The position numbers and the translations under genes were made by a program. The notes beneath the pieces are model-generated. The model was not told the DNA's origin. It saw nothing but the letters and a program-made list of their open reading frames with translations, and did no database searches. From CAVTWH01 sp963850915 (GTDB lineage Bacteria; Actinomycetota; Actinomycetes; Mycobacteriales; Micromonosporaceae): a DNA stretch of 64,000 bases. Shown here piece by piece: positions 23,654 to 31,688 of the stretch. Location of the stretch: NCBI GenBank assembly GCA_963850915.1, contig CAWKND010000001.1, forward strand, positions 62,001-126,000. Direction: 5' to 3'. Positions within the stretch are counted from its first letter, which is position 1. Every line of letters starts with the position of its first letter.

Positions 23654-24973
23654 TCATTCCACGCCCCGGTCGGCGGCTGCCGCCAACGGCGCGGGACCGT
23701 CACTCCAGCGCAGTACCCGCTGCGCCTTGCCGACCTCGGTGCGCGGCAGGCTGCCCGGCGCGCCGACGCGTACCTCGCAGGAGATGCCGATCCGCTTGCC
23801 GACAGCCGCCTGTAGCCGCTGCGCCAACGCTTCCGGGTCGGTACCGCCGTCAGCCGCCTCGACGCAGACCACGAGCCGGGTCAGCGCGGCCCGGTTGTCC
23901 AGCACGAGCAGGTACTGCGGGGCGGCGGCCGGGTCGGCGAGCACCACCTGCTCCACCTCGCTCGGGTAGAGGTTCACGCCACGGATCACCAGCATGTCGT
24001 CCACCCGCCCGACGATCTTGCTCATCTTGACCGTGGTACGCCCGTCCGGGCTCGGCGTACGGTCCAGCCGCGCCAGGTCGCCGGTGCGGTACCGCAGCAG
24101 CGGCAGCGCCTCCTTGGTGAACGTGGTGAAGCACAGCTCGCCGAGTTCGCCGTCGGGTACCGGCACCCCGGTCAGCGGATCCAGCGCCTCCACGTAGAAG
24201 TGGTCCTCCTGTACGTGCAGCCAGCCGGCCGAGTCCAGGCTCTCGCAGGCCACCCCCGGCCCGATGATCTCGGAGAGCCCGTAGATGTCCAGGGCCCGTA
24301 TCCCCAGCAGGTTCTCGATCTGGACCCGCATCGCCTCGGTCCACGGCTCCGCACCGTGGATGCCCACCCGCAGCGAGTCCAGCTCGATGCCCTCGGCGCG
24401 CGCCGCCTCGCCGAGGTAGATCGCGTACGACGGCGTGCAGGTCAACACCCGCGGCCGCAGGTCCTGGATCAGCCGCAGCTGGCGGGCGGTGTTCCCGCCG
24501 GACATCGGCACGATGGTGGCGCCCAGTGCGCGGGCTCCATAGTGGACACCGAGTCCCCCGGTGAACAGTCCGTACCCGTACGCGTTGTGGATCAGCGTGC
24601 CCGGCTGTGCCCCGGCGCCGGCCAGCCCGCGCGCCATCACGTGACCCCACAGCCGCAGGTCGTTCTCGGTGTACGCGACCATCGTGGGGCGCCCGCCGGT
24701 ACCCGACGAGCCGTGCACGCTCGCGCACTCCGCCAGGGGTACCGCGAGCAGCCCGAAGGGGTAGTGCTCCCACAGGTCCGACTTGGTCAGCAGCGGTAGC
24801 CGGGGAAGGTCGGCGAGCGCCAGGCCGGTACCGCCGTCGACGCCCGCGGCCCGCAGCCGCCGACCCTGCAGGCCACCGGCGGCGATCAGCCGATCCACCA
24901 GCGCGACCAGCCGCTCCCGCTGCAGCGCCGCGCGTTCGTCGGCCGACATCGTCTCGGCAGTGTCCAGAAGCAT
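23654..24973 (-). CDS. Phenylacetate-CoA ligase-like AMP-forming enzyme
   Basis: A 439-residue adenylate-forming ligase. Length and motifs match PaaK: VHGSSGTGGRPTMVAYTE (phosphate loop), the IHGAEPWTE segment, DIYGLSEIIGPGVACE, TTFTKEALPLLRYRTGDLA and the C-terminal RSDDMLVIRGVNLYPS-like region (here GRVDDMLVIRGVNLYP). It would activate phenylacetate or another aromatic acid with ATP and CoA. No other paa gene is close, so a role in catabolism is not assured. ATG at 24973 has GGAGG seven bases upstream; the frame is open to 25138 but overlaps the trpS leader. It diverges from trpS and runs into nadD. Confidence 0.88.
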   Translation of the reverse strand: MLLDTAETMSADERAALQRERLVALVDRLIAAGGLQGRRLRAAGVDGGTGLALADLPRLPLLTKSDLWEHYPFGLLAVPLAECASVHGSSGTGGRPTMVAYTENDLRLWGHVMARGLAGAGAQPGTLIHNAYGYGLFTGGLGVHYGARALGATIVPMSGGNTARQLRLIQDLRPRVLTCTPSYAIYLGEAARAEGIELDSLRVGIHGAEPWTEAMRVQIENLLGIRALDIYGLSEIIGPGVACESLDSAGWLHVQEDHFYVEALDPLTGVPVPDGELGELCFTTFTKEALPLLRYRTGDLARLDRTPSPDGRTTVKMSKIVGRVDDMLVIRGVNLYPSEVEQVVLADPAAAPQYLLVLDNRAALTRLVVCVEAADGGTDPEALAQRLQAAVGKRIGISCEVRVGAPGSLPRTEVGKAQRVLRWSDGPAPLAAAADRGVE

Positions 24974-25051
24974 TCGCGCCTCCGCCTCGTCGCGGGTGTC
25001 CTCCGCCCATCCTGCGCCCGGCCACCCCGACGTGTCGCGCCCAGATCGGGG

Positions 25052-25080
25052 GTGACCGGCCGGGCGCGCGCGGGTACAGT
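25052..25080 (+). promoter_or_regulatory. Putative promoter of the trpS leader
   Basis: GTGACC (25052-25057) and TACAGT (25075-25080) are separated by 17 bp. Transcription would start about seven bases later, at or next to the leader-peptide ATG (25088), so the leader peptide is probably translated from a leaderless mRNA. Confidence 0.55.
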
Positions 25081-25087
25081 GCAAGCC

Positions 25088-25126
25088 ATGCGGACGACGC
25101 CGAATCTCGGTTGGTGGCTGCCTTAA
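25088..25126 (+). CDS. Tryptophan leader peptide of trpS
   Basis: A 12-codon frame, MRTTPNLGWWLP, with two consecutive Trp codons (25112-25117) three codons before the TAA. It sits between a promoter and a terminator hairpin upstream of trpS, the classical layout of ribosome-mediated attenuation. Trp is the rarest amino acid, so a tandem pair here is unlikely by chance. The ribosome would stall at the Trp codons when charged tRNA-Trp is scarce. Streptomyces coelicolor controls its auxiliary trpRS1 by the same principle (known from the literature). Confidence 0.8.
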   Translation: MRTTPNLGWWLP

Positions 25127-25127
25127 C

Positions 25128-25190
25128 GGGCGGCTCACCCTTTCGCGTACTCAACCTCACGCGGCCGCCCCTCACCGGGCGGCCGTTTCC
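25128..25190 (+). promoter_or_regulatory. Trp attenuator with terminator and antiterminator
   Basis: The terminator stem pairs CGGCCGCCC (25162-25170) with GGGCGGCCG (25177-25185), a 6-base loop, then TTTCC. An upstream GGGCGGC (25128-25134), just after the leader stop, can pair instead with GCCGCCC (25164-25170) and so prevents the terminator. A ribosome that has reached the TAA would cover 25128-25134 and allow termination; one stalled at the Trp codons would leave it free. The spacing therefore fits attenuation; the mechanism is inferred from sequence. Confidence 0.78.
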
Positions 25191-25260
25191 GTGTGCCCGG
25201 TGTCGGGCGGTCCCGTTGCCAAACCCGAAGCGACCAGACCAAACGACCCGAGGAGCAGTC

Positions 25261-26286
25261 ATGGAACCCACCACCGCGCACACAACCACGCCCGCCGCGA
25301 CCGCCGCCGCGCGCCGGATCACCGGCCTCAAGCCAACAGGTGACCTGCAGCTGGGCAACCTGATCGGCGCGATCCAGCCGATGGTCGCCGCGCAGTACGA
25401 AACCGAGTCGACCATCTTCATCGCCGATCTGCACGCGATGACCGTGCCACACGACCCCGCGGCGCTCGGGGCGCGCACGCTGGAAGTGGCGATGCTGCTG
25501 CTCGCGGCGGGGATCGACCCCGAACACACCATCCTGTACGCCCAGTCCCACCTGCCCGAGCACACCGAACTGCACTACCTGCTGGAGTGCGTCACGAGCT
25601 ACGGCGAGGCGCAGCGGATGATCGCCTTCCGGGAGAAGTTGCGGGCCGGCGGGCCGGTACGCCTGTCCCTACTCACCTACCCCGTGCTGATGGCCGCCGA
25701 CATCCTGCTGCACGACATCGAGGAGGTACCGGTGGGCGAGGACCAGCGCCAGCACGTGGAGTTGGCCCGCACCGTGGCCCAGCGCTTCAACAACCGGTAC
25801 GGCTCCACGTTCGTCCTGCCACGCGCGGTGAAACCCCAGGTGGCAGCCCGGTTGATGGACTTGTCGGACCCGGGGGTGAAGATGGGCAAGACGAACACGA
25901 GCGACGCGGGCGTACTGCGCCTGCTCGATCCACCGGAGTTGCTCCGCCGCAAGATCCAACGCGCGGTGACCGACGATCTCGGGGAGGTGCGCTATGACCG
26001 GCAGGCCCAGCCCGGCGTCGCCAACCTGCTGGAGATCCTGGCCGCCTGCGCGGGTGACTCGCCGGCGCAGCTCGCCCCGCTGTTCGACACCTACGGCGAG
26101 CTCAAAACGGCGGTTGCCGACTCGGTGGTGGCCACCCTCCGACCGGTTCGGGAGCGCTACGCCGACCTGGCCGCCGAGCCGGCCGTGGCCCGGGAGGCGC
26201 TGGCAGCCGGAGTGGAGCGCGCCCGCGAGCGGGCCGCCGCGACGGTACGTCGGTCCCGACTCGCACTGGGCCTGCTGCCCCGGTGA
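25261..26286 (+). CDS. trpS: Tryptophanyl-tRNA synthetase, KMGKT variant
   Basis: A 341-residue class I synthetase that charges tRNA-Trp. The HIGH-equivalent is in GDLQLGNLIGA (residues about 27-37), and the second signature reads KMGKT (residues 207-211) in place of KMSKS. Indolmycin-resistant actinobacterial TrpRS1 enzymes carry a similar KMGKS-type loop, so this may be a resistant form, auxiliary or sole. ATG at 25261 with GAGGAG upstream; a long in-frame extension to 24607 is antisense to the PaaK-like gene and rejected. Expression should depend on the leader peptide and attenuator. A 15-residue Thr/Ala-rich N-terminal tail precedes the conserved start. Confidence 0.95.
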   Translation: MEPTTAHTTTPAATAAARRITGLKPTGDLQLGNLIGAIQPMVAAQYETESTIFIADLHAMTVPHDPAALGARTLEVAMLLLAAGIDPEHTILYAQSHLPEHTELHYLLECVTSYGEAQRMIAFREKLRAGGPVRLSLLTYPVLMAADILLHDIEEVPVGEDQRQHVELARTVAQRFNNRYGSTFVLPRAVKPQVAARLMDLSDPGVKMGKTNTSDAGVLRLLDPPELLRRKIQRAVTDDLGEVRYDRQAQPGVANLLEILAACAGDSPAQLAPLFDTYGELKTAVADSVVATLRPVRERYADLAAEPAVAREALAAGVERARERAAATVRRSRLALGLLPR

Positions 26287-26332
26287 CGGTCGCCACGGTG
26301 CATATCGCCGGCACGCGCCGCTGGAGGATGCC

Positions 26333-26350
26333 TATACTCCGCGTGGAGTA
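26333..26350 (+). promoter_or_regulatory. -10 element overlapped by inverted-repeat operator of the PadR-MFS operon
   Basis: TATACT (26333-26338) is a near-consensus -10. It overlaps the inverted repeat TACTCC-GCGT-GGAGTA (26335-26350), whose right arm also supplies the GGAG ribosome site of the PadR gene (start 26355). A dimeric repressor bound here would block polymerase. PadR autoregulation is inferred. Confidence 0.6.
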
Positions 26351-26354
26351 AACC

Positions 26355-26951
26355 ATGCGGACTAAACCACACCGGACGCTGACCACGCTCGCGCTCGCCG
26401 CACTGCGGTTGCTGCACGAGCGCCCCACGCACCCGTACGATCTGCACAAGATCATCCGGGAACGCTCCACCGATCAGGTGGTGAAGGTACGGGCTGGTTC
26501 GCTCTACCACACCATGACCCGGCTGCACCGCCTCGAACTCATCGAGCCGGTGGAGGTGGGGCGGGCCGGCCGGCGACCGGAGCGCACCGTCTACGCGATC
26601 ACCGAAGCCGGCCGCGAGGAGTATGCGAGCAACCTGCGTGACCTGGTGCGCTGGCCCGAAGAGGAGTACCCGGTGTTCGCCGCCGCGGTGGAGATGCTGG
26701 GCAGCCTGGCCGACGACGAGGCGGCTGAGCTGCTCGAGCTGCGCTGCCTGAGCATCGAAGCCCGGCTGGCGGCACGGGACCAGATCCTGGCCGGCCTGGC
26801 CAAGCGTGGCCTGCCCCGCACGGCCCTGCTCGAAGTGGAGTACGCCCAAGCAATGGCCCAGGCCGAGCTCAGCTGGGCCCGGGGCGCTGTCGACGACATC
26901 CGAAGTGGCGCCCTGCCGTGGCGTCAAGACTGCAAGGAGCCACCCGCATGA
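26355..26951 (+). CDS. PadR family transcriptional regulator
   Basis: A 198-residue regulator with the PadR winged helix at residues about 8-85 (LRLLHERPTHPYDLHKIIRE, then GSLYHTMTRLHRLELIEPV and the wing RRPERTVYAITEAG) and a helical C-terminal dimerisation region. It overlaps the MFS transporter gene by ATGA, and its own promoter holds a short inverted repeat, so it most likely represses this two-gene efflux operon and is released by a transported compound. Not closely similar to the PadR at 10277 beyond the family fold. Confidence 0.92.
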   Translation: MRTKPHRTLTTLALAALRLLHERPTHPYDLHKIIRERSTDQVVKVRAGSLYHTMTRLHRLELIEPVEVGRAGRRPERTVYAITEAGREEYASNLRDLVRWPEEEYPVFAAAVEMLGSLADDEAAELLELRCLSIEARLAARDQILAGLAKRGLPRTALLEVEYAQAMAQAELSWARGAVDDIRSGALPWRQDCKEPPA

Positions 26952-28666
26952 GCGCACCAACCCCGGCAGCCGGCGCCCCGCAGGCCGGCGGCGCCGCCGA
27001 GCAGTACCGGCCACCGGAGATCCACCTCAAGCACAGTCCCTGGCTCGTACTGGTGACGCTGTGCCTGGGCTTCTTCATGATCCTGCTGGACACGACGATC
27101 GTGAACGTCGCGATCCCGGCCCTGTCCGAGGGGCTGAACGCCGACCTGAGCCAGCTGCTCTGGGTGCTCAACGCCTACATCCTGACCTACGCCGTACTGC
27201 TGATCACGGCCGGCCGGCTGGGTGACCTGTACGGCCCGAAGCTGCTGTTCATGTCCGGCCTGGTGGTGTTCACCGCCGCCTCGGCCGCCTGCGGCTTCGC
27301 GCAGACCCCGACCCAGCTGATCGTCTTCCGGATCATCCAGGGCGTGGGTGGCGCGATGCTGACCCCGCAGACGCTCTCGGTGATCACGATGATCTTCCCG
27401 GCCGAGCGGCGCGGTGCGGCCTTCGGCATCTGGGGTGCGGTGGCCGGCGTGGCCACCATCGCCGGCCCGGTACTCGGCGGCTGGCTGGTCACCGACTTCG
27501 GCTGGCGCTGGATCTTCTTCGTCAACGTACCCATCGGCGCCATCGCACTGGTGATGGCGGCTGTGATCATGCCGAACGTACGCCTCAACCGCCGGCACAA
27601 GCTCGACGTACCCGGCGTGCTGCTCTCCTCGGCCGGCCTGTTCCTGATCTGCTACGGGCTGATCGAGGGGCCGTCGCACGACTGGGGCAAGGTCTGGGGC
27701 CCGATCACCATCGTCGAGATCCTGATCGCCGGTGGCCTGATGTTCGCGCTCTTCATGTGGCTGCAGTGGGTCGAGCGGCACGGCGAGCCACTGGTACCTT
27801 TCTCGATCTTCGCCGACCGCAACTTCTCGATCATGAACTTCGTGGTGGCCGCGATCAGCTTCGGCATGCTCGGCCTGTTCCTGCCGCTGACGATCTTCCT
27901 GCAGTCGGTACTCGGCCTCTCCGCTCTACAGGCCGGCCTCACCACGGCACCGATGTCGCTGATCTCGATGTTCGTGGCGCCGATCGCCGGCCGGGTCTCC
28001 GACAAGCGCGGCGGCAAGTGGGTGGTCTTCGCCGGGGTGAGCCTGTTCGCCATCGGCATGGGCATCGTGGTCGGCTCGATCCACCTGGGCATGGGGCGCT
28101 GGCACTTCCTGCCCGGCCTGATCGTGGCCGGCTTCGGCCTCGGCATGACCTTCGCGCCGCTGCAGACCGTGGCGATGCTGAACATCCAGCCGAGGATGGC
28201 CGGCGCCGCCTCCGGCTTCATCAACACCACCCGGCAGCTGGGCGGCGTGATCGGCTCGGCAGCGGTCGGCGCGCTGCTGCAGTCCCGGCTGGCCGGTGCC
28301 CTGCCGGTCGCCGCCGACAAGAACGTGGCGGCCATGCCGGCCAACGTTCCGCAGCAGATCAAGGACGGCCTGATCCACGCGTTCCAGCACGTCTCCGGCG
28401 GGCTGGAGGTCGGCTCCGGGCAGTCCGGCGTACCGCTGACCGGGATACCGGCGCAGTTCCAACAGGTCGTCGGGGCGACCGCCAAGAGCATCTTCGACGA
28501 AGGCTTCACCAATGCGATGCGGGACACCCTGTGGCTGCCGATCGCGGTGATGGGGCTGGCCGCGGTCAGCATCCTGTTCGTGAAGAGCACAGGCGGTACG
28601 AACGCGACGGCGGCCGCTGCTGCCGAAGCCGACGCTGCCGCCGAGGTACCGGTCGACGCGCACTGA
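26948..28666 (+). CDS. MFS multidrug efflux transporter, DHA2 (EmrB/QacA) type
   Basis: A 572-residue drug:proton antiporter with 14 predicted membrane segments. The N-terminal helix carries the family motif LDTTIVNVAIPAL, followed by WVLNAYILTYAVLLITAGRLGDLYG (motif A region) and the TM5 GPVLGGWLV motif C. A 30-residue Ala/Pro-rich cytoplasmic N-terminus and a long loop before the final helix (residues about 450-525) are variable. ATG at 26948 overlaps the PadR stop; the frame begins earlier at 26918 inside that gene. Substrate unknown; the class exports cationic dyes, antiseptics and antibiotics. Confidence 0.93.
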   Translation: MSAPTPAAGAPQAGGAAEQYRPPEIHLKHSPWLVLVTLCLGFFMILLDTTIVNVAIPALSEGLNADLSQLLWVLNAYILTYAVLLITAGRLGDLYGPKLLFMSGLVVFTAASAACGFAQTPTQLIVFRIIQGVGGAMLTPQTLSVITMIFPAERRGAAFGIWGAVAGVATIAGPVLGGWLVTDFGWRWIFFVNVPIGAIALVMAAVIMPNVRLNRRHKLDVPGVLLSSAGLFLICYGLIEGPSHDWGKVWGPITIVEILIAGGLMFALFMWLQWVERHGEPLVPFSIFADRNFSIMNFVVAAISFGMLGLFLPLTIFLQSVLGLSALQAGLTTAPMSLISMFVAPIAGRVSDKRGGKWVVFAGVSLFAIGMGIVVGSIHLGMGRWHFLPGLIVAGFGLGMTFAPLQTVAMLNIQPRMAGAASGFINTTRQLGGVIGSAAVGALLQSRLAGALPVAADKNVAAMPANVPQQIKDGLIHAFQHVSGGLEVGSGQSGVPLTGIPAQFQQVVGATAKSIFDEGFTNAMRDTLWLPIAVMGLAAVSILFVKSTGGTNATAAAAAEADAAAEVPVDAH

Positions 28667-28793
28667 AACGTCCGGCCGGCTGGGCTCGGGCTGGGCGGGG
28701 AGTCTTCTCCGCGCAGCTCGGGCCCCGGCCGGTCGCCGGCGCGGTGAGGTACGGCTGGTCGCTGACGCGGTCAGGCCCGGCTGCCGGCGCGGG

Positions 28794-29249
28794 TCAGGTG
28801 CGGCCGGTCGCCGGGGCGGCGACCAGTACCTTCTCGAAGCACACGCTGGTCGGGTTGCCCGCGTAGTCACCGAATCCGGGGATCTGTGCATACCCGGCGC
28901 CCGAGTAGAGCGCCAGCGCTGCGGCCAGGTGGTCGCCGGTCTCCAGCCGGAGCGTGTGGTAGCCGCGCTCGACGGCGAACTCCTCGATCGCGGCCAGGAT
29001 CAGGCGCGAGCGGCCCTGACCACGGAACGCCGGCCGCACGTACATCCGCTTGACCTCACCGACGCCGTCGCCGAGTGACTGCACGCCGCCACAGCCCACC
29101 GGGTGCCCGTCGATGTGCGCGGCGACGTATTCGATGTCGTCATGCAGCGCGAACCTGGTGAAGCCCGGGAGTCCGGCGAGCTCGGCCTGCTGCTCGGCGA
29201 CCAGTTGCTTCAGCCCGGGATCGGTCGCGGCGACCGCCGAGATGATCAT
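28794..29249 (-). CDS. GNAT family N-acetyltransferase
   Basis: A 151-residue acetyl-CoA-dependent acyltransferase. Motif A is VKRMYVRPAFRGQGRSRLIL, where GQGR.. binds the pyrophosphate of CoA; the C-terminal YHTLRLETGDHLAAALALYSGAGY completes motif B. The acceptor is unknown. I start at the ATG at 29249 because conserved sequence begins there; the frame is open to 29309 but without a ribosome site. It converges with the MFS gene across about 127 bp that contains degenerate GC-rich repeats and no clear terminator; its stop lies in those repeats. Confidence 0.85.
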   Translation of the reverse strand: MIISAVAATDPGLKQLVAEQQAELAGLPGFTRFALHDDIEYVAAHIDGHPVGCGGVQSLGDGVGEVKRMYVRPAFRGQGRSRLILAAIEEFAVERGYHTLRLETGDHLAAALALYSGAGYAQIPGFGDYAGNPTSVCFEKVLVAAPATGRT

Positions 29250-29318
29250 CCCGCAACCGTACCCGGGGCCGGTTTCATGCCGGTGAACAACCGTCCCACC
29301 AGCCCCCACCGGCAGCCG

Positions 29319-30833
29319 TCAGTCTTCCGTCAATTCATCGATCTCGATTAGGTCCGGATCGGCTTGGCGAGTCCCGGCCTGCTCGGCGGCGACCAGCCCG
29401 ACCGGCTGTGACCAGCTCGCCTCGTCAGCTGGGCGCTGCCGGCGGGCCTTGCGCATGGCCAGCCGGTCAGACGCGGTCGGCCGACTGTTGCGCTCCTCCA
29501 GCCGCCAGTCGGTACCCCGGTTGCCGGGCGTGAACTCCGCGTCGGCGAAGAGCATCGGCTGGTAGTCGAACTCGTGCTCGCCGATGCGTACCGGTGCGCC
29601 GGGCTCGGCACCCGCCTTGGCCAGCGCGTCCTCCACCCCGATCCGGGCCAGCCGGTCAGCCAGGTAGCCGACCGCCTCGTCGTTGTCGAAGTTGGTCTGC
29701 CGGATCCAGCGCTCCACCCGCGCTCCGCGGACCACGAAGACCCCGTCCTCACCGGCGTGCACCGTGAAGCCGGCATCGTCAACGGCCTTCGGCCGCAGTA
29801 CCACCCGGGTCGGCTCGGCCGGCGGGTTGGCGATCCGGTCGGCCCGAACGAACTCGGCCAGCACGAAGGTCAGCTCCTTGAGCCCCTCGCCGGTGGCCGC
29901 GCTCACCTCCAGCACCCGCAGCCCGCGCGCCTCGATGTCCGGGCGCACGATCTCGGCGAGGTCGCGCCCGTCCGGTACGTCGATCTTGTTGAGTACCACC
30001 AGCCGCGGCTTGTCCTGCAGGCCGCCGTACTCGGCCAGTTCATGCTCGAGCGCGTCGATGTCGGCCAGCGGGTCCCGTTCGGTCTCCAGCGCCGCCGTGT
30101 CCACCACGTGTACCAGCACCTTGCAGCGCTCGATGTGCCGCAGGAACTGGGTACCCAGCCCCTTGCCGGTAGCCGCGCCGGGGATCAGGCCGGGTACGTC
30201 GGCGATCGTGTACGTGTCGCCACCCGCCTGCACCACGCCCAGGTTGGGGACCAGCGTGGTGAACGGGTAGTCGGCGATCTTGGGTCGGGCCGCGGAGAGC
30301 ACCGAGATCAGTGAGGACTTGCCGGCGCTCGGGAAGCCGACCAGCCCGACATCGGCGACGCTCTTGAGCTCGAGCACCAGGTCCAGGTGCTCCCCGGGCT
30401 CGCCCAGCTCGGCGAAGCCGGGTGCCCGGCGCCGGGTGTTGGCCAGCGAGGCGTTGCCACGCCCGCCGCGCCCGCCGTGGGCCGCGACGTAGGTGGTGCC
30501 GATACCGACCAGGTCGATCAGTACCTCGCCGTCGGGGCCGTGTACCACGGTGCCGTCCGGCACTTTGAGCACCAGGTCGGTACCCATCGCACCCTGCCGG
30601 TGGGCGCCCATCCCGCCGGTACCGCTGGTGGCCCGTACGTGCGGGTGGAAGTGGAAGTCGAGCAGCGTGTGTACCTCCGGGTCGACGACCAGGACCACGT
30701 CCCCGCCGTGCCCGCCGTTGCCGCCGTCCGGCCCACCCAGCGGCTTGAACTTCTCCCGCAGGATGGAGACACAGCCGTGCCCGCCGTCCCCGGCCTGCAC
30801 GTGCAGGACGACCCGGTCCACGAAGCTGGTCAC
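29319..30833 (-). CDS. obg: GTPase Obg/CgtA
   Basis: A 504-residue ribosome-assembly and stress GTPase. Domains: glycine-rich Obg fold (1-158), G domain (about 159-335) with G1 GFPSAGKSS, G3 DVPGLI and G4 NKIDV, then the OCT domain (about 355-435) typical of Gram-positive Obg. The last 60 residues are polar and variable. GTG start at 30833. It follows rplU-rpmA, the normal order; the usual downstream proB is not here. It couples 50S maturation to GTP and ppGpp levels. Confidence 0.97.
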   Translation of the reverse strand: MTSFVDRVVLHVQAGDGGHGCVSILREKFKPLGGPDGGNGGHGGDVVLVVDPEVHTLLDFHFHPHVRATSGTGGMGAHRQGAMGTDLVLKVPDGTVVHGPDGEVLIDLVGIGTTYVAAHGGRGGRGNASLANTRRRAPGFAELGEPGEHLDLVLELKSVADVGLVGFPSAGKSSLISVLSAARPKIADYPFTTLVPNLGVVQAGGDTYTIADVPGLIPGAATGKGLGTQFLRHIERCKVLVHVVDTAALETERDPLADIDALEHELAEYGGLQDKPRLVVLNKIDVPDGRDLAEIVRPDIEARGLRVLEVSAATGEGLKELTFVLAEFVRADRIANPPAEPTRVVLRPKAVDDAGFTVHAGEDGVFVVRGARVERWIRQTNFDNDEAVGYLADRLARIGVEDALAKAGAEPGAPVRIGEHEFDYQPMLFADAEFTPGNRGTDWRLEERNSRPTASDRLAMRKARRQRPADEASWSQPVGLVAAEQAGTRQADPDLIEIDELTED

Positions 30834-30888
30834 GGCCTAACTCTCCTCAATCAACCGGCTGCCCATGCGGGAAGCCGTGGTACCCAAA

Positions 30889-30931
30889 GCAAACGGGCCG
30901 GGTCGGAGGCGCACGCCCCGAACCCGACCCG
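30889..30931 (-). terminator. Terminator or attenuator after rpmA
   Basis: Arms CGGGTCGG (30899-30906) and CCGACCCG (30924-30931) pair perfectly. Reading leftward the stem is followed by GTTTGCTTT. It lies between rpmA and obg, so it may reduce obg expression relative to the ribosomal proteins. Confidence 0.65.
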
Positions 30932-30945
30932 CCGACGTCAACCGG

Positions 30946-31203
30946 TCAGTTCGCCACCGGGACGATGCTGACCGTCTTGCGGCCACGCTTGCTGCCGAAC
31001 AGGACGTTCCCCTTGGCCAGCGCGAACAGCGTGTCGTCGCCGCCGCGGCCGACCAGGTCACCGGGGTGGAACTTGGTACCCCGCTGCCGGATCAGGATCT
31101 CGCCGGAGTTGACGAGCTGGCCGCCGAACCGCTTCACGCCCAGTCGCTGGGCGTTGGAGTCCCGGCCGTTGCGGGAGCTGGACGCACCCTTTTTGTGTGC
31201 CAT
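30946..31203 (-). CDS. rpmA: 50S ribosomal protein L27
   Basis: An 85-residue protein; the sequence AHKKGASSSRNGRDSNAQRL at the N-terminus and GVKRFGG, IIVRQRG-like (here ILIRQRG) and HPGDLVGRGGDDTLFA are diagnostic. Its N-terminus reaches the peptidyl-transferase centre. It does not have the cleavable N-terminal extension found in Firmicutes. It is 11 bp downstream of rplU in one transcript. The frame is open further upstream through rplU but only this part is a gene. Confidence 0.98.
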   Translation of the reverse strand: MAHKKGASSSRNGRDSNAQRLGVKRFGGQLVNSGEILIRQRGTKFHPGDLVGRGGDDTLFALAKGNVLFGSKRGRKTVSIVPVAN

Positions 31204-31214
31204 TGCTGGTGCCC

Positions 31215-31529
31215 CTACTTCCCGTTGGAGATGCCGGTGACCTTGATCTGGGTCAGCGGCTGACGGTGACCCTGGCGCTTGTGGTAGCCGGTCTTGTTCT
31301 TGAACTTGTGGATCCGGATCTTCGGACCCTTGGTGTGTGCGACGACCGAACCGGTCACCGCGACCTGGGCAAGCTTCGCCGCGTCGGTCACCAGGTCTTC
31401 GCCATCCACGAGCAGTATCGCCACCAGCGACACGTCGTCGCCGGGCGAACCCGCGAGCTTCTCGACCTCGATCACGTCGCCCTCGGCGACCTTGTACTGC
31501 TTGCCGCCGGTCTTGACGATCGCGTACAT
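31215..31529 (-). CDS. rplU: 50S ribosomal protein L21
   Basis: A 104-residue protein: MYAIVKTGGKQYKVAEGD at the start and the C-terminal KNKTGYHKRQGHRQPLTQIK are diagnostic of L21, which binds 23S rRNA domain I/II. The ATG at 31529 has AGGGAG about 11 bases upstream. A promoter is visible about 100 bases upstream, leaving a leader that contains a GC-rich hairpin-prone stretch and may take part in autogenous control; that is speculative. Confidence 0.98.
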   Translation of the reverse strand: MYAIVKTGGKQYKVAEGDVIEVEKLAGSPGDDVSLVAILLVDGEDLVTDAAKLAQVAVTGSVVAHTKGPKIRIHKFKNKTGYHKRQGHRQPLTQIKVTGISNGK

Positions 31530-31627
31530 CGGAGACGTACTCCCTAGTCGTAGCTGCTGGCGGTGGTTTTGGTGGCACGCGCCCCGGGGGCACGCGACAA
31601 CTGGCACACGGAAGTGGGCCGTAGGTC

Positions 31628-31657
31628 AGGATACGTCATTGGCCGGTTCAGCCTCAA
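31628..31657 (-). promoter_or_regulatory. Putative rplU-rpmA promoter
   Basis: On the minus strand TTGAGG (31657-31652), an 18-bp spacer and TATCCT (31633-31628) form a reasonable sigma-A-type promoter. The resulting leader before the rplU start is about 90 bases. Confidence 0.55.
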
Positions 31658-31688
31658 ACCGGCCCGGGTCAGCGGCGATATTGCCGAG

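Noticed and set aside
28670..28793. A clear terminator between the convergent MFS and acetyltransferase genes
   Set aside because: GC-rich imperfect repeats can form several weak stems, but none has the perfect arms seen at the other terminators in the window.
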